From contig NZ_JBHRSH010000001.1 in NCBI RefSeq assembly GCF_042643165.1, forward strand, positions 2,232,001-2,296,000: a DNA stretch of 64,000 bases, read 5' to 3'. Made by a program: the position numbers and the translations under genes. How positions within the stretch are numbered: the stretch's first letter is position 1; every line of letters begins with the position of its first letter. This document shows, one piece after another, positions 1 through 8,574 of this stretch. The notes beneath the pieces are model-generated. The model searched no databases, was not told where the DNA came from, and saw nothing but the letters and a program-made list of their open reading frames with translations. Origin of the DNA: Hyphococcus aureus (GTDB lineage: Bacteria > Pseudomonadota > Alphaproteobacteria > Caulobacterales > Parvularculaceae).

Positions 1-212
1 CGGGCGAGACGCCATCTGTGCGCGAACTCAATGATCTGCGTAAGGCGCCGGATGACGACCCGCATGACCTCGAAGCGCTGGATGCCGCCTGGGAAGACCA
101 GCCGGTCACGTTCGGGCCTGAAGATGCGGGCTGTCCGAAAGTCACCCAGATGCTTGACCGGATGAACGCTGGCGAGGCGCCCGGCGACATCGCCAGAATC
201 GCAAGGAGCTGA
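1..212 (+). CDS. narJ: NarJ nitrate reductase chaperone, C-terminal fragment (cut by window edge)
   Basis: The reading frame is open from base 3 and its 5' part lies outside the window. The visible 69 residues are acidic and end two bases before narI. That position, together with the acidic LDAAWEDQPVTFG tail, fits the C-terminus of NarJ, the cytoplasmic chaperone that matures the molybdenum subunit NarG and helps attach the NarGH pair to NarI. The GTG at 18 is internal, not a start. Identification rests mainly on synteny (narGHJI order), because the visible piece carries no catalytic motif. Confidence 0.75.
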   Translation, partial: GETPSVRELNDLRKAPDDDPHDLEALDAAWEDQPVTFGPEDAGCPKVTQMLDRMNAGEAPGDIARIARS

Positions 213-214
213 CC

Positions 215-922
215 ATGGCGGATTATCTCAATCAGTTCGTTTTCGGGATTTATCCTTATATCTGTCTCGCCGTCTTTATCGTCGGCAATATCCTGCGCTT
301 CGACCATGGACAATATTCCTGGCGGTCGGGGTCGAGCCAGCTATTGCGCCGCAAGCAGCTCGTTCTCGGGAGCATTCTTTTTCATGTCGGCATTTTGATA
401 ATCTTTGCCGGCCATTTTGTCGGACTCCTGACGCCGATCTGGGTTTTCGATGCGATCGGGATTTCCCATGGCGCCAAGCAGTTGCTGGCGATTGTCGCGG
501 GCGGGCTTGCAGGGCTTATGTGCCTCATAGGCATGTTGCTGCTCATACACAGGCGGCTGTTCGATGCGCGCATCCGGGCGACGTCCAGTTTCGGCGATAC
601 ATCGATCCTGCTGATTTTGTTCGCGCAGCTTCTTTTAGGCCTCTCGACGATCTTTGTTTCGCTTCAACATCTTGATGGCCATGAAATGGTGAAGTTCATG
701 GAATGGGCTCAGCGGATTTTAACGTTCCGCGGCGGAGCGGCTCAATTAGTCTCCGATGTGCACCCCATTTTTAAAGCGCACCTCTTCTTGGGACTAACGA
801 TCTTCCTCGTTTTTCCGTTCACGCGCCTCGTCCACATGTTGTCGGCGCCGGTCTGGTATCTCGGCCGGCGCGGATACCAGCTGGTGAGAACGCGAAACAC
901 TCGCGCAACGGCGGCCAAATAA
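215..922 (+). CDS. narI: Respiratory nitrate reductase gamma subunit, cytochrome b-type membrane anchor
   Basis: The 235-residue protein has five hydrophobic segments. Histidines suited to the two b-type hemes include H57 and H66 (LFHVGILIIFAGHFVG) and those in the FKAHLFLGL region near residue 190. NarI takes electrons from quinol at the membrane and passes them to NarH and NarG. The start is set by an AAGGAG ribosome binding site just upstream and a two-base gap after narJ. The length agrees with the family. The rest of narGHJI is expected just upstream of the window. Confidence 0.95.
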   Translation: MADYLNQFVFGIYPYICLAVFIVGNILRFDHGQYSWRSGSSQLLRRKQLVLGSILFHVGILIIFAGHFVGLLTPIWVFDAIGISHGAKQLLAIVAGGLAGLMCLIGMLLLIHRRLFDARIRATSSFGDTSILLILFAQLLLGLSTIFVSLQHLDGHEMVKFMEWAQRILTFRGGAAQLVSDVHPIFKAHLFLGLTIFLVFPFTRLVHMLSAPVWYLGRRGYQLVRTRNTRATAAK

Positions 923-936
923 GAGGAGCAGGAGCA

Positions 937-2184
937 ATGTCGGTTCGTGAAGCGGTTTTGTGCTTGGTGCTGTCGGCTTCAGTCGCTTCTCCGGTTCTTG
1001 CCGAAGACGAGGCGCCCCAAGCGGAGCAAAGTCCGATCATCGCGGCGATCAAAGACGGCAAGCTCCTGCTTGATGTTCGTTATCGCTTCGAATTCAAGAC
1101 CCAGGACGGCTTTTCCGAGGACGCCTACGCCAACACCATAAGAACCCGGCTCGGTTTCGAAACGGCGGAAATCTATAATTTCAAGTTTCTGGTCGAGTTC
1201 GAAAACGTCGCTGCACTAGGGGACGACCATTTCAATTCGACGACCAACGGGCGTGTGCAGTTCCCAGTGATCGCCGACCCTGACGCGACGGAGCTGAACC
1301 GCGCTCAAGTGACTTTCACCGGACTTAAAAAAACGCCAGTCACCATTGGCCGTCAGCGGTTCAATCTCAACAATCACCGCTTTGTCGGGGCCGTCGACTT
1401 CCGCCAGAACCAGCAGACATTCGATGCCGCCCGGCTCTCATCGACGCTCATCGGCAATATGACTGTGGATTACCTTTATATCTCCCGTGTACACAGGGTG
1501 TTCGGAGACGATCACCCAGCGGGCGAGTTCGACAGCGACAGTCATGTCATTTCTGTCGCCTATGACGCCGGCGTGCTGGGGACCTTCAATGGCTACGGCC
1601 TGTTGCTCGATCTTGAAGAGGCGCCCGGGCTTTCCTCGGCGACATGGGGGCTGCGCTATCAGAACTCGGTCGCGTTAGATGAAGAGGCCGGGATCAAGAT
1701 TGGCGTTGTCGGCGAATATGCTTCGCAAAAAGATTACGCGGCTAACCCGATCGATTACAGGGAAGATTATATTCACGGGGAAGTCTCTCTATCCGTCGCG
1801 CCGTTCATGGCGCAGCTTGGTTATGAATCTCTTGGCGGTGACGGCGTCGCCGGGTTTTCAACGCCGCTGGCGACGCTTCATAAATTCCAGGGTTTCGCCG
1901 ATGTCTTTTTGACGACGCCGGCTGCCGGTCTTGAGGACCTCTACGGAACAATCAGCTTTGGCTGGAACGGCCTGTTAAAAACCGACAGCATGCGGTTGTT
2001 CGCCACATATCATGAGTTCGAAAGCGGTCTTGGCGATACGGATTTCGGCGCTGAGTTCGACGTCGGTCTCGCGGTTGCGTTCAGGAAGCATTGGTCCGCC
2101 GAGGTGAAAGGCGCGGTCTATGACGGCGCCGGCGCCTTCGCCGATCGCAGCCTTATCTGGGCTTCCTTGCGGTTTCAGTATTAG
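937..2184 (+). CDS. Outer-membrane beta-barrel porin, alginate-export-like family
   Basis: The 415-residue protein has a cleavable signal peptide (about residues 1-22, ending VLAEDE). After it come many alternating amphipathic strands and a C-terminal aromatic residue (LIWASLRFQY), typical of outer-membrane barrels. The RYRFEF, IGRQRF and FRQNQQTFDAA segments resemble the alginate-export (AlgE-like) barrel family, whose members often have unknown substrates. It starts 14 bases after narI behind a good AGGAG site, so it is probably cotranscribed. A role in passing nitrate, nitrite or another solute to the nitrate reductase is inferred from position only. Confidence 0.75.
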   Translation: MSVREAVLCLVLSASVASPVLAEDEAPQAEQSPIIAAIKDGKLLLDVRYRFEFKTQDGFSEDAYANTIRTRLGFETAEIYNFKFLVEFENVAALGDDHFNSTTNGRVQFPVIADPDATELNRAQVTFTGLKKTPVTIGRQRFNLNNHRFVGAVDFRQNQQTFDAARLSSTLIGNMTVDYLYISRVHRVFGDDHPAGEFDSDSHVISVAYDAGVLGTFNGYGLLLDLEEAPGLSSATWGLRYQNSVALDEEAGIKIGVVGEYASQKDYAANPIDYREDYIHGEVSLSVAPFMAQLGYESLGGDGVAGFSTPLATLHKFQGFADVFLTTPAAGLEDLYGTISFGWNGLLKTDSMRLFATYHEFESGLGDTDFGAEFDVGLAVAFRKHWSAEVKGAVYDGAGAFADRSLIWASLRFQY

Positions 2185-2200
2185 CGACAGGAGTTAGGGT

Positions 2201-2773
2201 ATGACGGCTCCAAACACCACTGACGTCCATTCTTCCCCCAGCAGGGGCGATAGTAGACGCGCCGATAATCCTTGGGACATTGAGCCGATGCCGGCGGACC
2301 TGATCGACAGTCCGCTGGACTTTATTTTCGCAGAACATCACCGCCAACGGGAGGCTGCGTCGATATTGACCATGCTTGCCGATGGCGAGTTTGATGGGGA
2401 AGGCGTCAGAGCGCTTATCGCCTTTCTTGAGACAGACTTTGCGCGTCATATTGGGGACGAAGAGCTGGCGCTATTCCCGATGTTGCGTGAGCACTGCCTG
2501 CCGGAAGATAACGTCGAGCGCATTCTCGCGCGGCTGGAAGATGAGCACCGCGAAGATGAGGCCAGTCTGGAAACGGCGACGGCGATTCTTGTAAAAAGCG
2601 CTTCTCGCCAACAGATCGGTGAAAATGACAAACGCCGGTTGCGGATGTTCGCGGAACATATTCGCCAGCATCTGGCGCTCGAAAACGGCGTCTTGCTGCC
2701 GATTGCGCGCGTTCGGCTGAGAGGAAATGAGCTTGGCGTTCTCGCTGAGATGCTCAAGGCTCGCCGTCTGTAG
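2201..2773 (+). CDS. Hemerythrin-like diiron protein
   Basis: The 190-residue protein is made of helices with histidine and acidic motifs of the hemerythrin fold: FAEHHRQRE near residue 45, ARHIGDEELALFPML near 85, EDEHREDE near 115 and IRQHLALENGVLLPIA near 155. These can supply the His/Glu/Asp ligands of a non-heme diiron site. Homologues bind O2 or NO, or repair damaged iron centres (compare YtfE and the DnrN/NorA proteins). Its place between nitrate reductase and nsrR fits a role in NO stress. The start follows an AGGAG site 16 bases after the porin gene. Confidence 0.85.
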   Translation: MTAPNTTDVHSSPSRGDSRRADNPWDIEPMPADLIDSPLDFIFAEHHRQREAASILTMLADGEFDGEGVRALIAFLETDFARHIGDEELALFPMLREHCLPEDNVERILARLEDEHREDEASLETATAILVKSASRQQIGENDKRRLRMFAEHIRQHLALENGVLLPIARVRLRGNELGVLAEMLKARRL

Positions 2774-2781
2774 GAGGATTC

Positions 2782-2820
2782 ATGATCGTTCTCCAGCGAG
2801 TGAGAAAGTTGACAATTTGA
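2782..2820 (+). other. Possible 12-residue leader ORF upstream of the next membrane gene
   Basis: An ATG eight bases past the hemerythrin stop is preceded by a strong TAGGAGG ribosome binding site. It opens a frame of only 12 codons (MIVLQRVRKLTI) before TGA. The next gene at 2845 has no good site of its own, so translation of this short frame could couple the two. It may equally be the stub of a gene lost by deletion. Confidence 0.3.
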
Positions 2821-2844
2821 ACTGGCCTGGGGCCCCGTTATCGG

Positions 2845-3318
2845 ATGTTAGACGTCACCATCGCCCGAGCTTTGCATGTTCTCGCTGTCGTCCACTGGAT
2901 CGGCGGTGTTTTCATGGTTACAGCGGTGATTCTTCCCGCCGTGGCGCGGCTGGAGGAGCCGCTGAGACGCATGAAGCTCTTCGAAAAGGTCGAAGCGCGG
3001 TTTGGCGCGCAGGCGAAGGTTTCAGTTACGCTGGCCGGGATCACAGGTTTTTATATAACCCACCGTCTTGGCGCCTGGGACCGCTTTTTGGATTCCGGCT
3101 ACTGGTGGATGCATGCGATGGTGTTGGTCTGGGCCGTCTTCACGTTTGTCTTATTCGTCGCCGAGCCGCTCTTTCTCCATGCATGGTTTCTTCGCGAGGC
3201 GAAGACTTCCCCTGACGGCGCCATTGCGCTGGTTCAGCGCTTTCATTGGGTGCTATTGAGCGTCAGCCTTGTCACAATCGGCGCGGCGGTGCTGGGCGCG
3301 CAAGGAATGTTGTTTTGA
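2845..3318 (+). CDS. Four-helix integral membrane protein, CopD-like
   Basis: The 157-residue protein has four hydrophobic helices (about residues 7-32, 58-75, 88-112 and 128-150). It carries membrane-embedded histidines in ALHVLAVVHWIGG and YWWMHAMVLVWA, and a final FHWVLL. Such paired histidines resemble small heme- or copper-binding CopD-type membrane proteins found near denitrification genes. No catalytic motif allows a firm function. The ribosome binding site is weak. The orientation and spacing suggest it belongs to the nar-hemerythrin operon. Confidence 0.65.
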   Translation: MLDVTIARALHVLAVVHWIGGVFMVTAVILPAVARLEEPLRRMKLFEKVEARFGAQAKVSVTLAGITGFYITHRLGAWDRFLDSGYWWMHAMVLVWAVFTFVLFVAEPLFLHAWFLREAKTSPDGAIALVQRFHWVLLSVSLVTIGAAVLGAQGMLF

Positions 3319-3363
3319 ACTGTCCTTCTCGGGAGTTGTGATACGAATTATGGTTTGGCTTTT

Positions 3364-3717
3364 ATGAGAACCGCGTTCGCAATTCTCGGGCTAGCGCTTG
3401 TCCCATTGGGCGTCGCAGGACTGGTCTTGCCCTTACTTCCCGGAACGCCATTGTTAATTGCGGCCGCAGCATGCTTTGCGCGTTCATCACCCCGGTTTGA
3501 AAGTTACCTCGTCAATCACCCCCGGCTGGGCGCGCCAATAAGGGCTTGGAGAGAAACGGGCGCAATACCCTTACGCGCCAAGATTATTGCGCTTGCAGCT
3601 ATGGCGGCTTCTATATGGATTGTTACAGCCGGAAATGCGCCAGATATGGCAAAAGCGGCGGCAGTATCGATTATGGCTGGCGCGGCCGTTTTTGTCGCCA
3701 CGCGCCCGAACAGTTAA
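3364..3717 (+). CDS. DUF454 (YbaN family) small inner-membrane protein
   Basis: The 117-residue protein has hydrophobic segments at about 1-37 and 75-110. Between them is a conserved LPLLPGTPLLIAAAACFARSS stretch, followed by W and R residues (RAWRETGAIP), which is the DUF454/YbaN signature. The biochemical function of the family is not known, but members often sit beside hemerythrin and heme-related genes. I use the ATG at 3364; a TTG at 3355 is in frame but less likely. The gene ends three bases before the convergent nsrR gene. Confidence 0.8.
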   Translation: MRTAFAILGLALVPLGVAGLVLPLLPGTPLLIAAAACFARSSPRFESYLVNHPRLGAPIRAWRETGAIPLRAKIIALAAMAASIWIVTAGNAPDMAKAAAVSIMAGAAVFVATRPNS

Positions 3718-3720
3718 CAT

Positions 3721-4164
3721 CTATGCCACGGTTTTAAAGTCGAGGAGCGTGGATAATGCTTTTCGCTTTCGCGTGACATCGGCAAGGGTGAATTGATCCA
3801 GCGTGTCCAGATAGGCGTCCAGCGCTTTAGAAAGGGCATGTTTGAGACCGCAGGCAGATGTAATCACGCAGGAATTTTGATCCTGCCGGAAGCATTCGGC
3901 TTGGGCGAGATCATCCTCCATTTTCCGCACAACGTCTCCAACGCAAATTTTGCTCGCCGGCATGGCGAGCTTCAGTCCGCCGCCGCGGCCGCGAACGGTC
4001 TCGAGAAACCCATAATCGCTGAGGCGTTGCACGACTTTCATGAGGTGGTTCCGTGAAATTCCATACGCCCCGGAAATGCGTTCGATCGTGCACAGCGACT
4101 CCGGCTCGACTGCGGCGTAAATCAGCACGCGTAAGGCGTAGTCAGTGTGAGTGGTCAGCCGCAT
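3721..4164 (-). CDS. nsrR: Rrf2-family nitric-oxide-sensing repressor NsrR
   Basis: The 147-residue protein has an N-terminal winged helix (MRLTTHTDYALR start, recognition region around SRNHLMKVVQRL). Its three cysteines C91, C99 and C105 sit in the ECFRQDQNSCVITSACGL motif that binds the iron-sulfur cluster in NsrR. In this family NO attacks the cluster and releases DNA. The longer frame to 4386 is ignored because the family starts at MRLT. It is divergent from nrdD, and a perfect NsrR-type inverted repeat lies between them, so it probably represses nrdDG-nnrS. Confidence 0.9.
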   Translation of the reverse strand: MRLTTHTDYALRVLIYAAVEPESLCTIERISGAYGISRNHLMKVVQRLSDYGFLETVRGRGGGLKLAMPASKICVGDVVRKMEDDLAQAECFRQDQNSCVITSACGLKHALSKALDAYLDTLDQFTLADVTRKRKALSTLLDFKTVA

Positions 4165-4255
4165 GATTCGTTCCAGTTGCTGTTTTTCACGGCAAGTAAT
4201 GGTTTCGTTAGCGCAAAAGCCTTTGAACCGCCATGGGTTGGCGAGGCGTCTTGTA

Positions 4256-4278
4256 AAGATGTATATATTGTGCATCTT
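4256..4278. promoter_or_regulatory. NsrR operator (AAGATG-N11-CATCTT)
   Basis: This 23-bp inverted repeat has perfect outer arms AAGATG and CATCTT and an AT-rich centre. That matches the 11-1-11 NsrR consensus known from enteric and other proteobacteria. It lies 92 bp from the nsrR start and 42 bp from the nrdD start, where it could block both promoters. Seen directly; binding is inferred. Confidence 0.85.
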
Positions 4279-4319
4279 ATGTATCAAGGCACTGCATGTT
4301 GATTCGAGGAGGTCTCCAA

Positions 4320-6194
4320 ATGTTCGACGCGCCCCAAGCCCAACCTGGTTACTACGACTATCCAGACGGCAACCGGAAGCATGCAACGGCGGTCAACGTC
4401 GCCGCCGCTGTTGAAGAATATGTCGGCAGGGCGGATTGGCGCATCAAGGCGAACGCCAATCAGGGCTATTCGCTTGGCGGGTTGATCCTCAATGTTTCCG
4501 GCAAAGTCATCGCTAATTATTGGCTCGATCATATCTATCCGCCGGAAATCGGCCGCGCCCATCGGGAAGCCGACATTCACATCCATGATCTCGACATGCT
4601 GTCGGGATATTGCGCCGGCTGGTCGCTCCGTACGTTGCTCAATGAAGGTCTCAACGGCATACCGGAAAAGGCCGAAGCCGGCCCGCCGCGACATTTCTCA
4701 GCCGCGCTAGGGCAGGCGGTGAACTTTCTTGGCGCATTGCAGAACGAATGGGCGGGCGCACAGGCGTTTAGTTCTTTCGACACTTACATGGCGCCGTTCG
4801 TGCGGGTTGACGGACTTGATTATGAAGACGTGCGGCAAGGTCTCCAGGAATTCGTTCACAGCCTCAATGTGCCGTCGCGCTGGGGAACGCAGACCCCTTT
4901 TACGAATCTCACCTTCGATTGGACCTGCCCCGAGGATTTGCGTGAGCAGGTTCCGCTCATCGGCGGTAAGGAAGCAGATTTCCGCTACGGCGACCTTCAG
5001 GCGGAGATGGATCTCATCAACCGCGCATTTATTGAAGTGATGTGCGCCGGCGATGCAAAGGGACGTGTATTCACTTTTCCCATACCAACCTACAACATCA
5101 CGAAGGACTTTCCATGGGAGAGCGAAAACGCGAAAGCGCTTTTCGCCATGACCGCGAAATACGGACTCCCATATTTTCAGAACTTCATTAATTCCGACAT
5201 GGAGCCGGGGCAGGTGCGCTCCATGTGTTGCAGATTGCAGCTTGATCTGCGCGAGCTGTTAAAGCGCGGCAACGGCCTGTTCGGCTCAGCTGAGCAGACA
5301 GGCTCCATCGGCGTCGTCACCGTGAACTGCGCGCGGCTCGGTTATCTCTATCGCGGCGACTGGGGCGGGCTTCTGGCGCGGCTCGACGAATTACTGGCGA
5401 TGGGCCGCGACAGTCTCGAAATCAAGCGCCGGGAGATACAGAAGCTGATGGATGGCGGCCTTTTCCCTTACACCAAGCGTTATCTCGGCACATTGCGCAA
5501 CCATTTTTCGACCTTGGGCGTTAACGGCCTCAACGAAATGGTACGCAATTTCACCGGCGGCGCGCATGACATCACGGCGCGAGAAGGCGAGGCGATGGCG
5601 ATAGACCTTCTCGATCATGTCCGCTGCCGGATGCTCCAGTTTCAGGAGGAAACGGGGCATATGTATAATCTTGAAGCGACGCCTGCAGAGGGGACGACTT
5701 ACCGCTTCGCGAAGGAAGATCTGAAACGCTTTCCGGACATTCTACAAGCGGGATCCTCCTGCGCGCCTTATTACACGAATTCGTCTCAACTGCCCGTGGG
5801 CTTTACGGACGACCCGTTCGAAGCACTTTCCCGTCAGGACCCGCTGCAAACGAAATACACGGGCGGCACCGTGCTGCATCTATATATGAGCGAGCGGATT
5901 TCGAGCGCTGAGGCGTGCGCGGCGCTGGTTCGCCGTGCGCTTTCTGGATTTCGTCTTCCTTACGTCACGGTGACGCCGACATTCTCTATCTGCCCGGTTC
6001 ACGGCTATCTTTCGGGCGAACATGCGTTGTGTCCGAAATGCGAAGCCGCTGGCGGCGAAGCGCAGGCATGCGAGGTATGGACCCGCGTCATGGGCTATCA
6101 CCGGCCTGTTTCCGCCTTCAATCCCGGCAAGAAAAGCGAACATGAAGAACGCACTCATTTCGAGGAATGCCGCGTCCAGCTCGCCGCGGCGTGA
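4320..6194 (+). CDS. nrdD: Anaerobic (class III) ribonucleoside-triphosphate reductase, glycyl-radical subunit
   Basis: This 624-residue enzyme makes deoxyribonucleotides without oxygen. The radical glycine is G592 in TRVMGYHRPVSAFNPGKKSE near the C-terminus. Just before it, C558, C571, C574 and C584 (CPVHGY and CPKC) form the zinc-binding region. C98 (LSGYCAGW) is the likely active-site cysteine. The start is fixed by a GAGGAGGT site; the upstream in-frame ATG at 4296 lies before this site. It overlaps the activase gene by 53 bp. The NsrR operator upstream suggests induction by NO under anaerobic nitrate respiration. Confidence 0.95.
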   Translation: MFDAPQAQPGYYDYPDGNRKHATAVNVAAAVEEYVGRADWRIKANANQGYSLGGLILNVSGKVIANYWLDHIYPPEIGRAHREADIHIHDLDMLSGYCAGWSLRTLLNEGLNGIPEKAEAGPPRHFSAALGQAVNFLGALQNEWAGAQAFSSFDTYMAPFVRVDGLDYEDVRQGLQEFVHSLNVPSRWGTQTPFTNLTFDWTCPEDLREQVPLIGGKEADFRYGDLQAEMDLINRAFIEVMCAGDAKGRVFTFPIPTYNITKDFPWESENAKALFAMTAKYGLPYFQNFINSDMEPGQVRSMCCRLQLDLRELLKRGNGLFGSAEQTGSIGVVTVNCARLGYLYRGDWGGLLARLDELLAMGRDSLEIKRREIQKLMDGGLFPYTKRYLGTLRNHFSTLGVNGLNEMVRNFTGGAHDITAREGEAMAIDLLDHVRCRMLQFQEETGHMYNLEATPAEGTTYRFAKEDLKRFPDILQAGSSCAPYYTNSSQLPVGFTDDPFEALSRQDPLQTKYTGGTVLHLYMSERISSAEACAALVRRALSGFRLPYVTVTPTFSICPVHGYLSGEHALCPKCEAAGGEAQACEVWTRVMGYHRPVSAFNPGKKSEHEERTHFEECRVQLAAA

Positions 6195-6888
6195 GACAAG
6201 CGCATGCGGCTTGCGGATTGGCGGCTTCGAGCCATTCAGCACGGTCGATTATCCGGGCAGGCTCGCGGCCGTAATCTTTTGCCAGGGTTGCCCCTTGCGT
6301 TGCGGCTATTGCCATAACCCGGACTTGATTCCGGTGAGACCAACAGGATCGTTGTCCTTTGAAGACGTTCTTTCCGCAATTGACCTTCGCAAGGGTTTTC
6401 TTGACGCCGTGGTGTTCAGCGGCGGCGAGCCTTTGGCGCAAGGCGCGGTCATTCCGGCAATGACGGCGATTCGGCGGCATGGATTTGAACTCGGCCTGCA
6501 TACCGCGGGAACCAATCCGGCCATGCTTGAGGCGACGCTTCCCCTCGTCAGTTGGGTCGGGTTTGACGTCAAGGCGCCTTTCGACGGCTATCATGGAGTG
6601 ACTGGCGTAGACGCCGGTGCAAAAGCGCGCCGGTCGCTGGAAATCCTCGTGAAGTCAGGCGTGCCTTTTGAGGTCCGCACGACGGTATGGCCGGAACGGA
6701 TCGGTAAGAGCGAAATTTGCATGATCACGTCGATGTTGCGAGAAATGGGCGTGCGCCGATATGCGCTTCAGGAAGCGCGCACGCCGGGTCGGAAGCGTTG
6801 TCCGGGCGGAGAGGCGCTCGACGACGCGGCGTTTATTTCTGGGACAGCCGCCATGTTCGAGGAGTTTGAGGTGCGTCGTGCTTCGTAG
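6142..6888 (+). CDS. nrdG: Anaerobic RNR activating protein, radical SAM
   Basis: The 248-residue radical-SAM activase has the cluster motif C50-x3-C54-x2-C57 (GCPLRCGYCHNP), which binds a 4Fe-4S cluster and S-adenosylmethionine. It also has the GGEP motif (VFSGGEPLAQG) that contacts SAM. It generates the glycyl radical on NrdD. The start is uncertain: the ATG at 6142 lies inside nrdD with a weak ribosome binding site, and a shorter start near the conserved LRIGGFEPFSTVDYPG segment is possible. It overlaps nnrS by 11 bp. Confidence 0.9.
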   Translation: MKNALISRNAASSSPRRETSACGLRIGGFEPFSTVDYPGRLAAVIFCQGCPLRCGYCHNPDLIPVRPTGSLSFEDVLSAIDLRKGFLDAVVFSGGEPLAQGAVIPAMTAIRRHGFELGLHTAGTNPAMLEATLPLVSWVGFDVKAPFDGYHGVTGVDAGAKARRSLEILVKSGVPFEVRTTVWPERIGKSEICMITSMLREMGVRRYALQEARTPGRKRCPGGEALDDAAFISGTAAMFEEFEVRRAS

Positions 6889-8104
6889 TTTCAAATCGTT
6901 ATTCTCCAGGAGTGCGCCAAGAGATCTGCTCAATGCACGCCGGGGCTATGATGGACCGGCGCTCTTCAGTTACGGATTTCGGCCGTTCTTCCTGTTCGGC
7001 GCCATATGGGCGGCGCTTTCCGTGCCGCTTTGGATATACGCTTATGCAAACGGCGCTGGGCTTATCGGCGGTATGCCTGCACAGGAATGGCATGTTCACG
7101 AGATGCTTTATGGCTATCTCGCGGCGGTGATCTCCGGCTTTCTGCTGACGGCCGTGCCGAACTGGACGGGCCGCCTGCCAGTTCTGGGCGGCCGGCTGAT
7201 GTTTCTCTTTGCGTTGTGGGGAGCCGGGCGCATTGCGATGCTGGCTCCCGGGCAGATTGGGCCCGTTGCGACGGCATCCACTGATTGCCTGTTTTTAGTT
7301 GTGCTCGCCGCGATGATATGGCGCGAGATCATTGCGGGAAAAAATATCAAGAACGTGCCGGTCTGCGTACTCGTGACATTGCTTGCCTTGTCGAATATCG
7401 GGTTTCATGCGGGCGCGCTGAATTATGAAGTTCATGAATTCTCGGAACACTTTGCGATCGGTGTCATCGCATTGATGGTTGCTCTGATCGGCGGGCGCAT
7501 CGTGCCGAGCTTTACGCGCAACTGGTTAAATCAACAAAAAATATCCCCGCTTCCGGCCCAGTTCGGCGTGATCGACAAGGCGGCGTTGGGCTTTGCCGGA
7601 CTTGCGCTGATCGGCTGGACAATTGATGCAGGAAATCCTGTAACCGGCGTACTTTTGCTTGTCGCCGGCGTTACGCACATGGTTCGACTTGCGCGTTGGC
7701 GGGGATGGAAAACTGGCGCCGAGCCGCTCGTTCTTATTCTCCATGTCGGATATGCGTGGCTGCCTTTGTCGTTTCTGCTGATGGGTGTCTCCGCATTTGC
7801 GCCGGCTATTGTTCCTCCTCACGCTGCGCTTCATGGCCTTACTGCTGGTGCGATGGGAACGATGACGCTCGCCGTGATGACGCGCGCAACGCTCGGTCAT
7901 ACAGGAAGAAAACTGACAGCGGACGCATGGACAATTGCGATCTACGGTCTTGTGGTCGCTGGCGCGTTGCTGCGTATCGTGGGACCAACCATGCTTGGCC
8001 GATTTCATATCGAGGCAATGTTATTGTCGGCGCTCGTTTGGAGCGGCGCCTTTATATTGTTTGCTTTGCGATACGGTCCGATGCTTTTTGGTCCGAAGAA
8101 GTAA
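6878..8104 (+). CDS. nnrS: NnrS family heme- and copper-containing membrane protein
   Basis: The 408-residue polytopic protein has about twelve hydrophobic segments. Family histidine motifs include QEWHVHEMLYGY, GFHAGALNYEVHEFSEHFAIG, PPHAALHGLTAGAMG and TLGHTGRK. NnrS proteins relieve cellular NO stress, apparently by protecting metabolism from iron-nitrosyl complexes, and are classically NO-induced. The GTG start at 6878 follows a GGAG/GAGG site and overlaps the end of nrdG, so the three genes form one NsrR-controlled unit. The longer frame from 6761 is overlap with nrdG. Confidence 0.92.
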   Translation: MLRSFKSLFSRSAPRDLLNARRGYDGPALFSYGFRPFFLFGAIWAALSVPLWIYAYANGAGLIGGMPAQEWHVHEMLYGYLAAVISGFLLTAVPNWTGRLPVLGGRLMFLFALWGAGRIAMLAPGQIGPVATASTDCLFLVVLAAMIWREIIAGKNIKNVPVCVLVTLLALSNIGFHAGALNYEVHEFSEHFAIGVIALMVALIGGRIVPSFTRNWLNQQKISPLPAQFGVIDKAALGFAGLALIGWTIDAGNPVTGVLLLVAGVTHMVRLARWRGWKTGAEPLVLILHVGYAWLPLSFLLMGVSAFAPAIVPPHAALHGLTAGAMGTMTLAVMTRATLGHTGRKLTADAWTIAIYGLVVAGALLRIVGPTMLGRFHIEAMLLSALVWSGAFILFALRYGPMLFGPKK

Positions 8105-8379
8105 AAGGGTGGATTTTTTCTCGTCGGCATTAGGTGTTTAAAGGTTTCAAGAAATCGACATCAATGTTTGACGTATCGGTCGAACGCAGCCTCGATGGCA
8201 GTCAATGATGTCGTGTGATCTTCGATTGGTAGTTAGGCGCGATCAGTAGTTTACAGAATTAGCTTTTAGGAGGTTTATAGCCAACAAAATGGCAAACTTA
8301 TAATGCCTTCAATTATTTACTCGAAGTCCCGCTAATACCCTTGGTCCAAACGGAGCGTATAAAAAGTTTGAAAGTAACA
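8105..8379. other. Non-coding stretch between nnrS and repeat copy 1
   Basis: No convincing reading frame, tRNA or clear terminator was found. The base composition looks more AT-rich than the flanking genes. An AGGAGG at about 8270 is not followed by a usable frame. Confidence 0.4.
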
Positions 8380-8513
8380 ATGGGGCCGATTTTTTTTGGC
8401 CGCTAAACTATTGAATCTATTGCGAGACTGTTGTGGCTCCCCTTCGTCAATGCGTATCGAACTCTTTGCCAGGCGCCAAAGGCTGAATTTCGGGCGGTCT
8501 TGCAGGAAGTTGG
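8380..8513 (+). repeat. Island-end repeat, copy 1 (left part only)
   Basis: This stretch matches 29547-29678 closely, with shared words such as GGCTCCCCTTCGT, AATGCGTATCGAACT and AGGCTGAATT. It also matches the start of copy 2 at 17051. The right-hand two thirds of the repeat, including the tRNA-like core seen in the other copies, is absent here. It marks the junction between the nar/nrd block and the envelope-protein block. Confidence 0.75.
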
Positions 8514-8574
8514 CTCCTCAGCTCTGAATCCCTTGCTGGCTATCAGGCCTTGAAATACTGGTTGAATTCGCCTT

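Noticed and set aside
4270..4310. ATCAA and TTGAT words near the nrdD start as an FNR box
   Set aside because: The half-sites are in the wrong order (ATCAA...TTGAT) and too far apart for an FNR site; the NsrR dyad is the better explanation.
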